Below, in pieces: positions 17,917 to 26,379 of a stretch of 64,000 nt of DNA. Each line of letters starts with the position of its first letter. Position 1 is the stretch's first letter. The notes beneath the pieces are model-generated. The model saw only the letters and a program-made list of their open reading frames with translations. It was not told where the DNA came from and searched no databases. Source of the stretch: JAOUEA01 sp963790335 (lineage in GTDB: Bacteria; Actinomycetota; UBA4738; HRBIN12); contig CAWBOB010000001.1 of the NCBI GenBank assembly GCA_963790335.1, positions 186,001 through 250,000 on the forward strand. Direction: 5' to 3'. The position numbers and the translations under genes are program-made.

Positions 17917-19550
17917 GGCGCGAACGATCCCGCGGGCAGCGCGAACGTGAACGTGCTCCCGCGACCGAGCTCACTCTCGAGCCAGATCCGTCCGCCGTGG
18001 AGCTCCACGAACCGCTTCGAGAGCGCGAGGCCCAGGCCGGTTCCTTCGCGGTGCCCGACGCCCGTCTCGCTCTGCTGGAACTCCTCGAAGATCCGATCCC
18101 GATCCTCGGGAGCGATGCCCGGGCCCGTATCGGCGACGGAGACCCTGACCTCGCCGTTGAGTCGCGTCGCGCTCACGTCGACCTCACCACCGGCCGGCGT
18201 GAACTTCACCGCGTTCGAGAGCAAGTTGAAGATGACCTGCTTGATCCGTCGCTCGTCGCCGTCGACCACGTCGACCTCCGGGTCGGCGACGAATGCGACG
18301 CGCACCCCGTCCTCCGTCGCGCGCTCCCGAACCATCACCACGCCGCGCTCGAGTGCTTCCTTCAAAGAGAACGGGTGCATGTCGAGCTCGACCTGTCCGG
18401 CCTCGACCTTGGAGAGGTCGAGGACGTCGTTGATGAGCGACAACAGATGGTTCCCCGAGGAGGTGATGTCGTCGAGGTACTCCGCCTGCTTCTCGTTCAC
18501 CGGGCCGACCATCTCGTCGCGCAGCACCTGCGAGAATCCGATCACCGCGTTCAAGGGTGTCCGCAGCTCGTGGGACATGTTGGCCAGGAACTCCGACTTG
18601 TGCTGACTTGCCGCCTCGAGCTCCGTGTACAGACGCCGAAGCTCGTCGTTCATCCGGTTGACGTTGGCGCCCAAGGCGCCGAACTCGTCTCGATTCTCGA
18701 CCTCCACGCGGCTCGAGAAGTCGCCCGACGCGATCGAGGCAAGCCGCCGGTCGATCTGCTGGATCGGCCCGATCAGCGACCACGACAGGACGAATCCGAG
18801 CAGCAGCGCGAGGACGAGCGTGATCGCCGAGACGCCGATGAACAGGGCGCGAGAACTCGCGAACGAGCTCTCATTTCGGGCGATCACATCATGGATCTCA
18901 TCTCGAGTCCTGTTCGCCAGCTGAGCGGCGTCGGTGTAGAGGTCGCTCGCGAGCAACTCCGCATCCCTTCGCGCCGGCAGCATCTCGTCGATCAACTCCT
19001 CGTCGTCGATCGAGATGGTCGCGCCCTCGTAGAGCGGGATGAGCTCCTCCTCTATCTTCCTCGAGAGCTGATGGGCGGCGTCCTCGATGTTTCCCAGCAC
19101 CTCCAGGTCCTCCGGAGGCGGCGTCAGTCCAAGTCGATCCGGGGTTGTCAGCGCTGCGACCCCCTCGGCCGCATCCACCGCGAACAGATCCACGGTGAGC
19201 GAGAAGGCGCCACGAGGTTCGGGCGACGCCACATCTGGCCAGACCAGGTCCAAGTCGGGCCCGCGGTTGGACCCGAGGAGATGCCGGAGGTGCCCCGCGG
19301 CGGCCTGGAGACTGCTGTACTCGACAGCTCGTTCCTGGAGAGGCCCAACGCTCGCGACACGATCGTTCGACTGTCCGAGCACGAGCTGGCCGAGCAGGCC
19401 AACGGCAACGAGCAGCACGGACGTTCCGATGAAGGCGATCAGGAGCTTCGTTCGAACCTTCACCGGCAGGCGGGCGACTCCCCGCACGAGCGGGTTGTCG
19501 ATCCGTCGCCGACCCTCGGCGACGACCCGCGGCTCCCGCTCCTCGGCCAA
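17913..19550 (-). CDS. membrane sensor histidine kinase with 4-helix sensor and HAMP domain
   Basis: 545 aa. TM1 is about residues 35-58 (LLIAFIGTSVLLVAVGLLGQL). The extracytoplasmic part of about 170 residues is predicted helical, like 4HB sensors. TM2 is LFIGVSAITLVLALLLGFVLSW, then a HAMP linker (IDRRLASIASGDFSSRV), HisKA with FLANMSHELRTPLNAVIGFSQ, N-box NLLSNAVKFTP, G1 DTGPGIAPED and G2 GTGLGLAL. All catalytic motifs are intact. It is the likely phosphodonor of the two receivers downstream. The lipoprotein gene 10 nt upstream may encode a periplasmic-side accessory. Confidence 0.92.
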   Translation of the reverse strand: MAEEREPRVVAEGRRRIDNPLVRGVARLPVKVRTKLLIAFIGTSVLLVAVGLLGQLVLGQSNDRVASVGPLQERAVEYSSLQAAAGHLRHLLGSNRGPDLDLVWPDVASPEPRGAFSLTVDLFAVDAAEGVAALTTPDRLGLTPPPEDLEVLGNIEDAAHQLSRKIEEELIPLYEGATISIDDEELIDEMLPARRDAELLASDLYTDAAQLANRTRDEIHDVIARNESSFASSRALFIGVSAITLVLALLLGFVLSWSLIGPIQQIDRRLASIASGDFSSRVEVENRDEFGALGANVNRMNDELRRLYTELEAASQHKSEFLANMSHELRTPLNAVIGFSQVLRDEMVGPVNEKQAEYLDDITSSGNHLLSLINDVLDLSKVEAGQVELDMHPFSLKEALERGVVMVRERATEDGVRVAFVADPEVDVVDGDERRIKQVIFNLLSNAVKFTPAGGEVDVSATRLNGEVRVSVADTGPGIAPEDRDRIFEEFQQSETGVGHREGTGLGLALSKRFVELHGGRIWLESELGRGSTFTFALPAGSFAP

Positions 19551-19560
19551 CGTCTCAGAC

Positions 19561-20061
19561 CTAGAGGACCGTCGTCCCGCCGACCATGTTCGTGATCAAC
19601 CACTCATCATCGATCCTGGCCACGTCGAAGTCGGCGGTCGTGGTCGACACGACCTCGCTGGTCTTGGCATCGACGAAGTGACACTCGAAATGCAGCGTGC
19701 CCCGGTCGCCGTCGACCGTGATCTCGAGCTTGTACGCGGGGTGGTCCGAGACCCACTCGTTCTCAGCCTTGAAGGGCGCCGAATCTTCCAGCCAGAATCG
19801 CCGGATCTCCTCAAGCCCCGATGCGGTCACGCCCGGGCCCACCGTCATCGTCGCGTTCGGGGCGTAGAGGCTCAACATCAGATCGATGTCCTTCGTCGTC
19901 GTGGCCTTGTGGAAGTCTTTCTCGATCTGGTCGATCTCCCACATGTCCTGGAATCGACGGGCCTGGTCACCGCCCGAATCGCCGCTCGAGCCACTGCAGG
20001 CGGCGAGCACCATCGAGAGGAGGAGGGCCGCGAGCGCGCCTCCGATCACGAGCCTCCGCAT
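19561..20061 (-). CDS. SnoaL-like lipoprotein, first gene of the kinase-cyclase operon
   Basis: 166 aa from the ATG at 20061, with GGGGAC upstream. The lipobox LAAC follows a hydrophobic signal (LVIGGALAALLLSMVLAAC). The mature part is a SnoaL/NTF2-like fold: DIDLMLSLYAPNATMTVGPG, EEIRRFW and a strand-rich end (VARIDDEWLITNMVGGT). It is anchored outside the membrane and may bind a small ligand; a sensory partner role for the kinase downstream is inference from the 10-nt gap. An in-frame ATG 17 codons upstream has no ribosome site. Confidence 0.8.
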   Translation of the reverse strand: MRRLVIGGALAALLLSMVLAACSGSSGDSGGDQARRFQDMWEIDQIEKDFHKATTTKDIDLMLSLYAPNATMTVGPGVTASGLEEIRRFWLEDSAPFKAENEWVSDHPAYKLEITVDGDRGTLHFECHFVDAKTSEVVSTTTADFDVARIDDEWLITNMVGGTTVL

Positions 20062-20217
20062 GTGCGTCCCCTTTCGCTCAGGCCGTGGGCCGTCCGTGCC
20101 GGCGATGTTCACACCGCCGAGCAGATCCGTCTAGAGGCTAGGGAGCGCGAGGGTGGCGCCCAACCAGGGCACCGCCCTTCGTTCGGGGGTGCTAGCACGG
20201 TAGTGCCCTCGACCTCG

Positions 20218-20592
20218 TCATTCCGTCCTCGCTTCGCGGTAGCGGCGGACCTGCTCGGGAAACGTCCTCACGTCGATCGGCTTCTCCAGCCATCCCGCGA
20301 AGCCAACCTCCTCGAGCCAGTCTTCGCTCCCCTCCAGCGGCGATGCGCTCATCGCGACCACCGGGATGAGCGCCGTTCGTTCGTGCGCCGCGAGCCTGCG
20401 CGTCGCGTCCACGCCATCCATGTCGGGGAGCCGGAGATCCATCAGGATCACGTCCGGCAGATGCTTCCGCGCGAGCGCGATCCCCTGCGCGGCCGTCGCC
20501 GCACCGAACGTCCGGAACCTCGCCGCGCTCAGTACGTCGACCGCGAGCTTCCGGTTCCGGTCGTTGTCGTCGACGACGAGGACGCTCGTCAC
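20218..20592 (-). CDS. single-domain response regulator (REC)
   Basis: 124 aa, GTG start. Receiver motifs: VLVVDDNDRN, Asp in VILMDLRLPDMDG, Lys in GWLEKPIDV. No output domain. It is close in sequence to the REC at 17536 (same LMD-x-x-LPD-x-DG pattern). Only 17 nt separate its start from the divergent LuxR regulator, so its promoter must lie inside that gene. A palindrome GTGCTAGCAC (20189-20198) follows its stop. Confidence 0.88.
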   Translation of the reverse strand: MTSVLVVDDNDRNRKLAVDVLSAARFRTFGAATAAQGIALARKHLPDVILMDLRLPDMDGVDATRRLAAHERTALIPVVAMSASPLEGSEDWLEEVGFAGWLEKPIDVRTFPEQVRRYREARTE

Positions 20593-20597
20593 AGGCG

Positions 20598-20603
20598 TAT
20601 CCT
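20598..20603 (+). promoter_or_regulatory. predicted -10 box (TATCCT) of the LuxR regulator at 20610
   Basis: TATCCT ends 6 nt before the ATG at 20610, where no Shine-Dalgarno site is present. It sits inside the 17-nt space between two divergent genes, consistent with a leaderless transcript. Confidence 0.4.
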
Positions 20604-20609
20604 CGCGCC

Positions 20610-21276
20610 ATGCCGCTCCGATTGGTCATCGCCGACGATCATCTCCTCGTGCGCGAAGGCGTTCGGCGGCTGCTCGAAGCCGACCCTGAGCTCGAGGTCG
20701 CGGCTGTCTGCGGCGACCTCGACTCCTTGCTCGCCGCGGTGGAGACGGAGCATCCGGACGTGGTCGTCACCGACATCCGGATGCCGCCCGGCAACAGCGA
20801 CGAGGGGATCCAGGCTGCGGAGCGGCTCCGCACCTCGAACCCCGAGCGTCGGCGTCGTCGTGCTCAGCCAGTACGCGACACCGGCCTACGCCCGAGCGCT
20901 CCTGGAGGGCGGAAGCGCCGGGCGTTCCTACCTCCTCAAGGAGCGCGTGCAGGAGCCGGACCAGCTCGCGTCGGCGATCCGCGAGGTCGCGAACGGCGGC
21001 TCGGTGATCGACCCGAAGGTCGTCGAGGCGCTGGTCGCCGAGGACGCCCGCAGCGAAGGGTCGCCGCTCACGAGCTTGACCGTACGCGAACTCGACGTGC
21101 TGCGCGAGATGGCGGCGGGCAAGAGCAACGAGGCGATCGGTGAGTCCCTCTTCCTCGCCGAGCGGTCGGTCGAGAAGGTGATCCATTCGATCTTCCTCAA
21201 GCTCGGGCTCACGTGGGAGCCATCGGTCAACAAGCGGGTCAAGGCCGTGATCCTGTACCTCGCGGAGAGCGACTAG
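20610..21276 (+). CDS. NarL/LuxR-type response regulator, one frame break
   Basis: About 222 aa when the two frames are joined. First part: LVIADDHLLVREGVRRLL and Asp in VVVTDIRMPPGNSDEG. The frame breaks at the CCCC run near 20841-20845; removing one C restores N-P-S-VGVVVLSQYATPAYA. Then Lys in YLLKERV and an HTH (LTVRELDVLREMAAGKSNEAIGESLFLAERSVEKVIHSIFLKL). The YLLKERV and SVNKRVKAVI features match a NarL subgroup paired with HisKA_3 kinases, and such a kinase gene converges on it 2 nt away. A homopolymer misread is the simplest reason for the break. Confidence 0.82.
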
Positions 21277-21278
21277 CG

Positions 21279-21927
21279 TCATCGCGGGAACGGCAGTGAG
21301 CCGGCGACGGTGGTCCGGTCGCCCTCCGACGTGATCGTGATGCGCCCGCCCAACGCCTCGATACGATCGTGCGGCGCGCGCCGCTCCGCTCCCAGGTCGC
21401 ACTCCGCGACGATCTCGAACACGAGCGCGCCCTCCTCAGCTCTTGCGAGTAACCACCACCGACGTGCCGGCCGGAGCGCGCTCCATCGAGTCGAGTACGC
21501 AGAAGTAGACGGCACCGGCGATCTCTGGCGGCACGGTGGCGTGCACGTCGACATCGATCCGCACCGGCACGCCTTCGCGGATCGCCGCCGCGCGGAGCTC
21601 CACGACCAGCCCGCCCGCGTCGAGCAACGGAGGGAAGATCCGGATGGCGAGCTCCTGCATCTCCGTCATCGCCCGCCGCGTTTCGCGCTGCAGCTCGCGC
21701 AGGAGCGACTTCGCCGCCTCGGGATCGGAGTCCACCGACCCCACGGCGACCTCGAGGTTGGCCGCGAGCCCCACCAGATCCTGCTGCACGCCCCCGTGCA
21801 GCGCCCGCTCGATGTCGCGACGTTCGGCATCGTCGGCCAGCGCGAGTCGCTTCCGAGAGGCACGGAGCTCCTCGATCTCGCGACGCAACCCATCGAGGGT
21901 TGACTGCTCATCGGCCTGCTCGGTCAC
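21279..21927 (-). CDS. HisKA_3-type histidine kinase with degenerate ATPase domain, one frame break
   Basis: Probable partner of the convergent NarL-type regulator. A leading coiled coil (LDGLRREIEELRASRKRLALADD) runs into the HisKA_3 motif ERRDIERALHGGVQQDLVGLAANLE with its His. There is no TM or sensor domain. The ATPase part is short: the N-box region (AVYFCVLDSMERAPAGTSVVV) lacks the usual Asn, and the G1 motif is not recognisable; only a late RIEALGGRITITSEGDRTTVAGSLP strand remains. The frame breaks at about 21440-21452. It may be inactive as a kinase. The start could also be the ATG at 21963. Confidence 0.7.
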
Positions 21928-22221
21928 AGCGGATGCCCTCCTGCGCCTTCGGGTCCCCGGCATTTGTCCGTCATCGCTCGGACGGCGTCAAGCGGCCAGC
22001 ACGGTATCGGGCCGGAGGGCAGCATCCCGGAGTTCACCGGGCAGCCACCGTAGAAGCCGGCCGGAACGACCTCCTACCGTCGCGATGGACGAGCCTCATC
22101 GGAACGGAGAGGAGGAAGGCGATGAGCTGACCGGTGATGCGATGAGCGGAGAGGAGATCTCGCGGACCTCCTCGAGCCCCCCTTCCGAACCCGCGCCCGC
22201 ACCGAAGGAAAGGACGTCAAG

Positions 22222-22653
22222 ATGAAGCGCACCATCATCGCGCTCGCGGCAGTCGTTGTCTTCACCGCGGGCATCGCCGTGGCAACCCCGAGTCGTGGCT
22301 TCACCACCAAGCTTCTCGGGGCAGCCACGTTCGATTCGCTGTCGATCCAAGAGTCAGAGCCGAGCACCGCGTTGTTCGTCCGCGTCGAGATGGAAGCGGG
22401 CGGCACGTCGGGGTGGCACTCACATCCGGCGGACGTGTTCGTCCTGGTGAAGAAGGGACGCGTCGCCATCAACGGAGAGGGAGGTTGCTCCCCGACCGTC
22501 TATCGGGCCGGTGACATCTTCCATGAGGAGCCCGGTCACGTGCACAAGGCATCCAACGTCGGGGACGGTGAGGTGGTCTTGGTCGCCACGTTCCTCGGGG
22601 TGCCACCGGGTGCCGCTCCGACCACGGACGAGGCGAATCCCTGTTCCACCTGA
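22222..22653 (+). CDS. secreted cupin-domain protein
   Basis: 143 aa with a signal peptide (MKRTIIALAAVVVFTAGIAVA). The cupin core shows GWHSHPADVFVLVKKGRV (metal-ligand His pair plus a later acidic position) and a second half GDIFHEEPGHVHKASN with His. It is a single-domain metal cupin of unknown substrate, outside the membrane. AAAGGA lies 7 nt before the ATG. A strong hairpin follows at 22710-22745. Monocistronic by its surroundings. Confidence 0.82.
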   Translation: MKRTIIALAAVVVFTAGIAVATPSRGFTTKLLGAATFDSLSIQESEPSTALFVRVEMEAGGTSGWHSHPADVFVLVKKGRVAINGEGGCSPTVYRAGDIFHEEPGHVHKASNVGDGEVVLVATFLGVPPGAAPTTDEANPCST

Positions 22654-22709
22654 TCGCTATCCACCACGGCGCGGGATCCTCGGGACAGGACGGCCGCGCC
22701 AAGAGGGAA

Positions 22710-22745
22710 CGAGTGCCGGAGGCCAGGAACGGCCTCCGGCACTCG
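22710..22745. terminator. perfect 15-bp hairpin downstream of the cupin gene
   Basis: CGAGTGCCGGAGGCC (22710-22724) pairs perfectly with GGCCTCCGGCACTCG (22731-22745) across a 6-nt loop AGGAAC. It starts 57 nt after the cupin stop. There is no T run, so it is either a GC-rich terminator of the kind seen in actinobacteria or a transcript-end stabiliser. Confidence 0.6.
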
Positions 22746-22839
22746 GCCCGCCCCGTAGCGGTTTCTGAGCGCCGATACCACCATCCTCGGTGTCCTGAGC
22801 GCTGTCGATGATCTGCCCGTGACCCTGCGTACCGTGGGC

Positions 22840-22863
22840 GTTACGTAACCGCTGGTGTACGCT
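22840..22863 (+). promoter_or_regulatory. arsR-type promoter with palindromic operator
   Basis: TACGCT at 22858-22863 is a TAnnnT -10 box ending 7 nt before the ATG at 22871 (leaderless). The perfect palindrome GTTACGTAAC (22840-22849) sits where the spacer between -35 and -10 would be, a common place for an autoregulatory ArsR operator. Confidence 0.5.
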
Positions 22864-22870
22864 CAGCCCC

Positions 22871-23221
22871 ATGGACGTCATCGCTCTCCTCGCCGATCCG
22901 ACCCGGCGAACCATCGTCGAGCTGCTCGCTGAGGGGGAGCTTCCCGCCGGCGAGATCGCCGCCCATTTCGACATCGCGCGGCCTGGTGTCTCTCGCCATC
23001 TCCGCCTGCTGCGAGAAGGCGGGCTCGTCTCGGTCACTCGATCCGGACAACAGCAGATCTATCGGCTCGAACCCGACCGATTGTTGGAGCTCGACCGGTG
23101 GCTCACGCCGATCCGGTCGTTCTGGACCAACCGCCTCGATGCGCTCGACACCGAGGTACGCCGAGGACGGCCCGATGCCGCCGCCGCGGCGCCACGACCA
23201 CGAAGGAGCCGCAGTGCCTGA
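22871..23221 (+). CDS. ArsR-family winged-helix repressor
   Basis: 116 aa. The fold is clear: MDVIALLADPTRRTIVELLAEGELPAGEIAAHF, recognition helix ARPGVSRHLRLLREGGLV and wing VTRSGQQQIYRLEP. No Cys metal-site is present (no CVC motif), so it is not a metal sensor of the classic type. Members of this group often control a neighbouring SRPBCC gene, as found here: the next gene overlaps by 8 nt. It probably represses its own operon through the palindrome at 22840. Confidence 0.9.
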   Translation: MDVIALLADPTRRTIVELLAEGELPAGEIAAHFDIARPGVSRHLRLLREGGLVSVTRSGQQQIYRLEPDRLLELDRWLTPIRSFWTNRLDALDTEVRRGRPDAAAAAPRPRRSRSA

Positions 23222-23723
23222 CGACGACAGGGACGACGGACGACTCGTCGAGATCGGGGGTCGCCGCGCGCTCCGTTTCACCCGACGCTACCCCGTTCCA
23301 CCGACGGTGCTCTGGGCGGCGATCACGCAACCCGACCGCATGGCTCGCTGGGCGTTCCGGGGGGAGCTCGAGCCCCGAAGCGGCGGCACCCTGCGCTTCG
23401 ACTACGGCGAGGCGGGCGGTACCCACGGTACCGTCATCGAATGGGACGAGCCGTCGGTCCTGGAGTACGAATGGGCGACCGATACCGACATGCCGTGGCG
23501 TGTGAGGTTCGAGCTGGCCGACGACGGCGGCGACGGCACGGTACTCACGTTCGATCACCTCCTCCCGGACGCGTCCGATCCGTCCTTCGCCGCGGGTTGG
23601 CACTGGCACCTCGACCGCCTGGCCCTGTACGTGGAAGGGACCCAGCCGGCCGACGTGGCGACCGACGAGCACTTCGACGAACTGCTCGAGCGCTACCAGG
23701 CCCGACCCGACTCGACCTCCTGA
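23214..23723 (+). CDS. SRPBCC (AHSA1-like) domain protein
   Basis: 169 aa from the GTG at 23214, with AAGGAG 5-6 nt upstream. The AHSA1/START-like pattern is visible: FTRRYPVPPTVLWAAITQPDRMARWAF, then strands ending in VLTFDHLLPD and FAAGWHWHLDRLALYVEG. The fold makes a hydrophobic pocket; the ligand is unknown. Overlaps the arsR gene and is surely co-transcribed. ArsR-SRPBCC pairs are common in actinobacteria and are often linked to stress or ligand response. Confidence 0.85.
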   Translation: MPDDDRDDGRLVEIGGRRALRFTRRYPVPPTVLWAAITQPDRMARWAFRGELEPRSGGTLRFDYGEAGGTHGTVIEWDEPSVLEYEWATDTDMPWRVRFELADDGGDGTVLTFDHLLPDASDPSFAAGWHWHLDRLALYVEGTQPADVATDEHFDELLERYQARPDSTS

Positions 23724-23765
23724 CCACCGTCGCCATCCGGCTCGAGCCTGCGGCTCGCCGCACGG

Positions 23766-24938
23766 TCAGACGGCGTGGAGCTGTGGCTCCGGGGATCCCT
23801 CGGAAGCGGGTGCCGCGAGTGGGGTGATCTCGCCCGGGATCGAGACGACGAAGCGGGCGCCGCCGGTCGAGGCATCTTCGACGTGCGCCGATCCTCCGTG
23901 CAGCTCAGCGAATCGCTCCACGAGCGAGAGTCCGATGCCCATGCCGCGGCCACTCGACGCTTCCCCTTGGCGGAACGGCTCGAAGAGCGCGAGCTTCAGC
24001 TCGTCGGGAACACCGGGGCCGTCGTCCTCGACCACGATCTCGACACGGTCGCCCTTCGCGGCGATGTCCACCAGCACCGCGGTGCCCAGCGGGGTGTGAC
24101 GGGCGGCGTTGACGAGCAGGTTCTCGACGACCCGCTCGACCTTGCCCGGATCGACATCGACGAGCACGGCGTCGGCTCGGATGCGCACGGGATGATGCGC
24201 GAGCTGCTCCGTCTCGACGATCACGCGCCGGGCGAGCGCGCCCACGTCGGTCGGCTTGCGCCGCGGCTGCACCTTGCCACGATCGATGCGGTCGAGGTCG
24301 AGCAAGTCATCGATGAGACGGTTCATCTTGCGGCCGCTGTGCTCGATCACCTGATGAAGGGCCTCGCGCTCCTCGTCAGACAGGTGTAGCTCGTCGTCGC
24401 GACGGATCGTCTGCATCGCGCCGAGGATGCCGGCGAGCGGTCCCTTGAGATCGTGGGAGACCGCGTGCAGCAGGGTGTCCTTGACATCGTTCATCTCACG
24501 CAGGTCGCTGGAGCGGTCGGCTTCCTCCTCGAACAGTTGCCATTGCGCATCGATGATCGAGCGCAGGGTGTCGAGCAACATCGCGGCGGCGAGGAAGACG
24601 GCGAACCGCACGATGCCGTTCCAATACGGCACCGGATCCGTCGAACTGATCACGGGTGAGGACAGCACGTCGCTCACGAGCCCCGCAACGGTCGAGACGA
24701 TGACCGCGACCGCGCCCCAGCGCCGACCGAGGTTCCATGTCACGAGGCCGATCGGCATGAGGTAGAGCAGCGAGAGTGAGAACTGCAGGCCGGTGAGGTA
24801 GTCGAGCACGCTCACGACGGCGATGAAGGCGAGCCCGAGGATGGCAACGAGCAGCGGGGACTTCCCGTCGAAGAAGCCCTTCGTGCTACGGAGCACCCGC
24901 CGGTCCAGTTCCGGCCGATCGCTGCGCTTCGGTTCCAC
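23766..24938 (-). CDS. membrane sensor histidine kinase with multi-TM sensor
   Basis: 390 aa, GTG start. Four TM helices occupy about residues 28-125 (LLVAILGLAFIAVVSVLDYL, LSLLYLMPIGLVTWNL, AVAVIVSTVAGLVSDVL, FAVFLAAAMLLDTL), like short MASE/DUF4118-type sensors. Then HisKA with LLHAVSHDLKGPLAGILGAM, N-box NLLVNAARHTP, G1 EDDGPGVPDEL and G2 GRGMGIGLSLVERFAELHGG. All catalytic motifs are present. No response regulator is adjacent, so the partner is elsewhere. It ends 42 nt from the convergent SRPBCC gene and follows rdgB by 55 nt. Confidence 0.9.
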   Translation of the reverse strand: MEPKRSDRPELDRRVLRSTKGFFDGKSPLLVAILGLAFIAVVSVLDYLTGLQFSLSLLYLMPIGLVTWNLGRRWGAVAVIVSTVAGLVSDVLSSPVISSTDPVPYWNGIVRFAVFLAAAMLLDTLRSIIDAQWQLFEEEADRSSDLREMNDVKDTLLHAVSHDLKGPLAGILGAMQTIRRDDELHLSDEEREALHQVIEHSGRKMNRLIDDLLDLDRIDRGKVQPRRKPTDVGALARRVIVETEQLAHHPVRIRADAVLVDVDPGKVERVVENLLVNAARHTPLGTAVLVDIAAKGDRVEIVVEDDGPGVPDELKLALFEPFRQGEASSGRGMGIGLSLVERFAELHGGSAHVEDASTGGARFVVSIPGEITPLAAPASEGSPEPQLHAV

Positions 24939-24993
24939 CTGTCATGACTCGACAGGCAGGGTCGGTACCTTGAGTCGGGTAGCGAACCCCTGA

Positions 24994-25638
24994 TCAGCCG
25001 GGACCGCGTGCGGGCAAGGCGTCACCGAGCATCTCGGCCAGAGCCCGGAAGGCGCGCCCGCGGTGACTGATGCGATCCTTCTGCTCATCGGTGAGCTCCG
25101 CCATGGTCGTGTCCCAACCCGCGGGGATGAAGATCGGGTCGTAGCCGAAGCCCCGCGCGCCCCGCGGCTTGGAGATGAGTGCTCCTTCACAGATCCCCTC
25201 GGCGTGCTCGACGCGGCCATCGGGCCACGCGATCGCAGCGATGCAGCGGTAGCGGGCGGTACGCCCCCCCGAGGGCACACCGCGGACCGCGCGCAACAGC
25301 GCGTCGAGGTTCTCGTCGTCCGACGCATGCTCGCCCGCGTACCTCGCCGATCGATGCCCGGGAGCTCCGCCGAGCGCGTCGACCTCGATGCCGGAGTCGT
25401 CGGCGATCGCGGGTACGCCGATCGCCGCCGAGATCTGGCTCGCCTTGAGCAGCGCGTTCTCGAGGTAGGACGCGCCTGTCTCGTCGACATCAGGGAACGC
25501 GGACGGATCGTGATTCTCGACCGTGAGCCACTCGACCGGCCAGTCGCCGCAGATGCGGGCGAGCTCGCGCAGCTTGTGCTCGTTCCGTGAGGCGATCGCG
25601 AGCCGGTCAGGCAGTCCCAGGGACGAGACCTCCCTCAC
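24994..25638 (-). CDS. rdgB: RdgB-type dITP/XTP pyrophosphatase
   Basis: Cleans deaminated purine nucleotides (dITP, XTP, ITP) from the nucleotide pool. 214 aa, normal for Ham1/RdgB. Motifs: IASRNEHKLREL (the SxNxxK substrate strand), ADDSGIEVDALGGAPGHRSARYAG (active-site acidic residues) and GFGYDPIFIP with SHRGRA near the end. Its start overlaps the rph stop (ATGA). The rph-rdgB pair closes the conserved actinobacterial murI locus. Function is secure by homology. Confidence 0.95.
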   Translation of the reverse strand: MREVSSLGLPDRLAIASRNEHKLRELARICGDWPVEWLTVENHDPSAFPDVDETGASYLENALLKASQISAAIGVPAIADDSGIEVDALGGAPGHRSARYAGEHASDDENLDALLRAVRGVPSGGRTARYRCIAAIAWPDGRVEHAEGICEGALISKPRGARGFGYDPIFIPAGWDTTMAELTDEQKDRISHRGRAFRALAEMLGDALPARGPG

Positions 25639-26354
25639 GCGCCGAGAACCTCTCGCTGCACCTCGGTGAGCCGTGCGATGCCCACGGCCGCGAGATCGAG
25701 CATGCGATCGAGCTCACCCCTCGTGAACGGGGTGCCCTCGGCGGTTCCCTGCACCTCGACGAGGTCGCCAGAGCCGGTCATCACCACGTTGAAGTCGACG
25801 CCGGCGCCGGCATCTTCCTCGTAGCAGATGTCGAGGCGGGGCTCCCCACCGACGATGCCCACGCTCACCGCGGCGACGCTGTCGGCGAGCAGATCCACGG
25901 GCACGACGCCCCGGTCCGAGAGCGATCGCAGGGCGAGCGCCAGCGCGATGTAGCCTCCGGTGATCGACGCTGTGCGCGTGCCTGCGTCGGCCTGAAGCAC
26001 GTCGCAGTCGATCGTGATCGTTCGCTCGCCGAGGCGCGAGAGATCGGTGACGCTGCGCAGCGAGCGTCCGATCAGCCGCTGGATCTCCTGGGTGCGCCCT
26101 CCCGGACGGCCGCGGTTGACCTCACGTGCCGATCGATCGGTCGTCGAAGCAGGCAGCATCGAGTACTCGCCCGTCACCCATCCCCCGCCGGTGCCTCGAA
26201 GCCACCGCGGCGCGTCGTCGGAGACGCTCGCCGCCACGAGCACCCGGGTCCTACCCATGGAGAACAGCACCGAGCCGGCCGCCCACTCCTGGAATCCGAG
26301 CTCCCAGCTCACCGGCCGCAGCTCATCGGGAGCTCTTCCGTCGGGACGGGTCAC
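25635..26354 (-). CDS. rph: ribonuclease PH
   Basis: Phosphorolytic 3' trimming of tRNA precursors. 239 aa, the usual length. Seen: RPDGRAPDELRPVSWELGF at the start, MLPASTTDRSAREVNRGRPGGRTQEIQRLIGRSLR (the RNA/phosphate-binding block), TITIDCDVLQADAGTRTASITGGYIALALAL and MTGSGDLVEVQGTAEGTPF near the end. All are strongly conserved in Rph. Coupled with rdgB by a 4-nt overlap. Confidence 0.96.
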   Translation of the reverse strand: MTRPDGRAPDELRPVSWELGFQEWAAGSVLFSMGRTRVLVAASVSDDAPRWLRGTGGGWVTGEYSMLPASTTDRSAREVNRGRPGGRTQEIQRLIGRSLRSVTDLSRLGERTITIDCDVLQADAGTRTASITGGYIALALALRSLSDRGVVPVDLLADSVAAVSVGIVGGEPRLDICYEEDAGAGVDFNVVMTGSGDLVEVQGTAEGTPFTRGELDRMLDLAAVGIARLTEVQREVLGA

Positions 26355-26379
26355 GGCACGACCCTCACGCCGCGGCCCC

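Noticed and set aside
17661..21276. Long plus-strand frames of 644 and 729 aa opposite the kinase operon
   Set aside because: They lie antisense to the intact kinase, receiver and lipoprotein genes. Only the last part of the second frame (after about 20845) is real, as the end of the NarL-type regulator.
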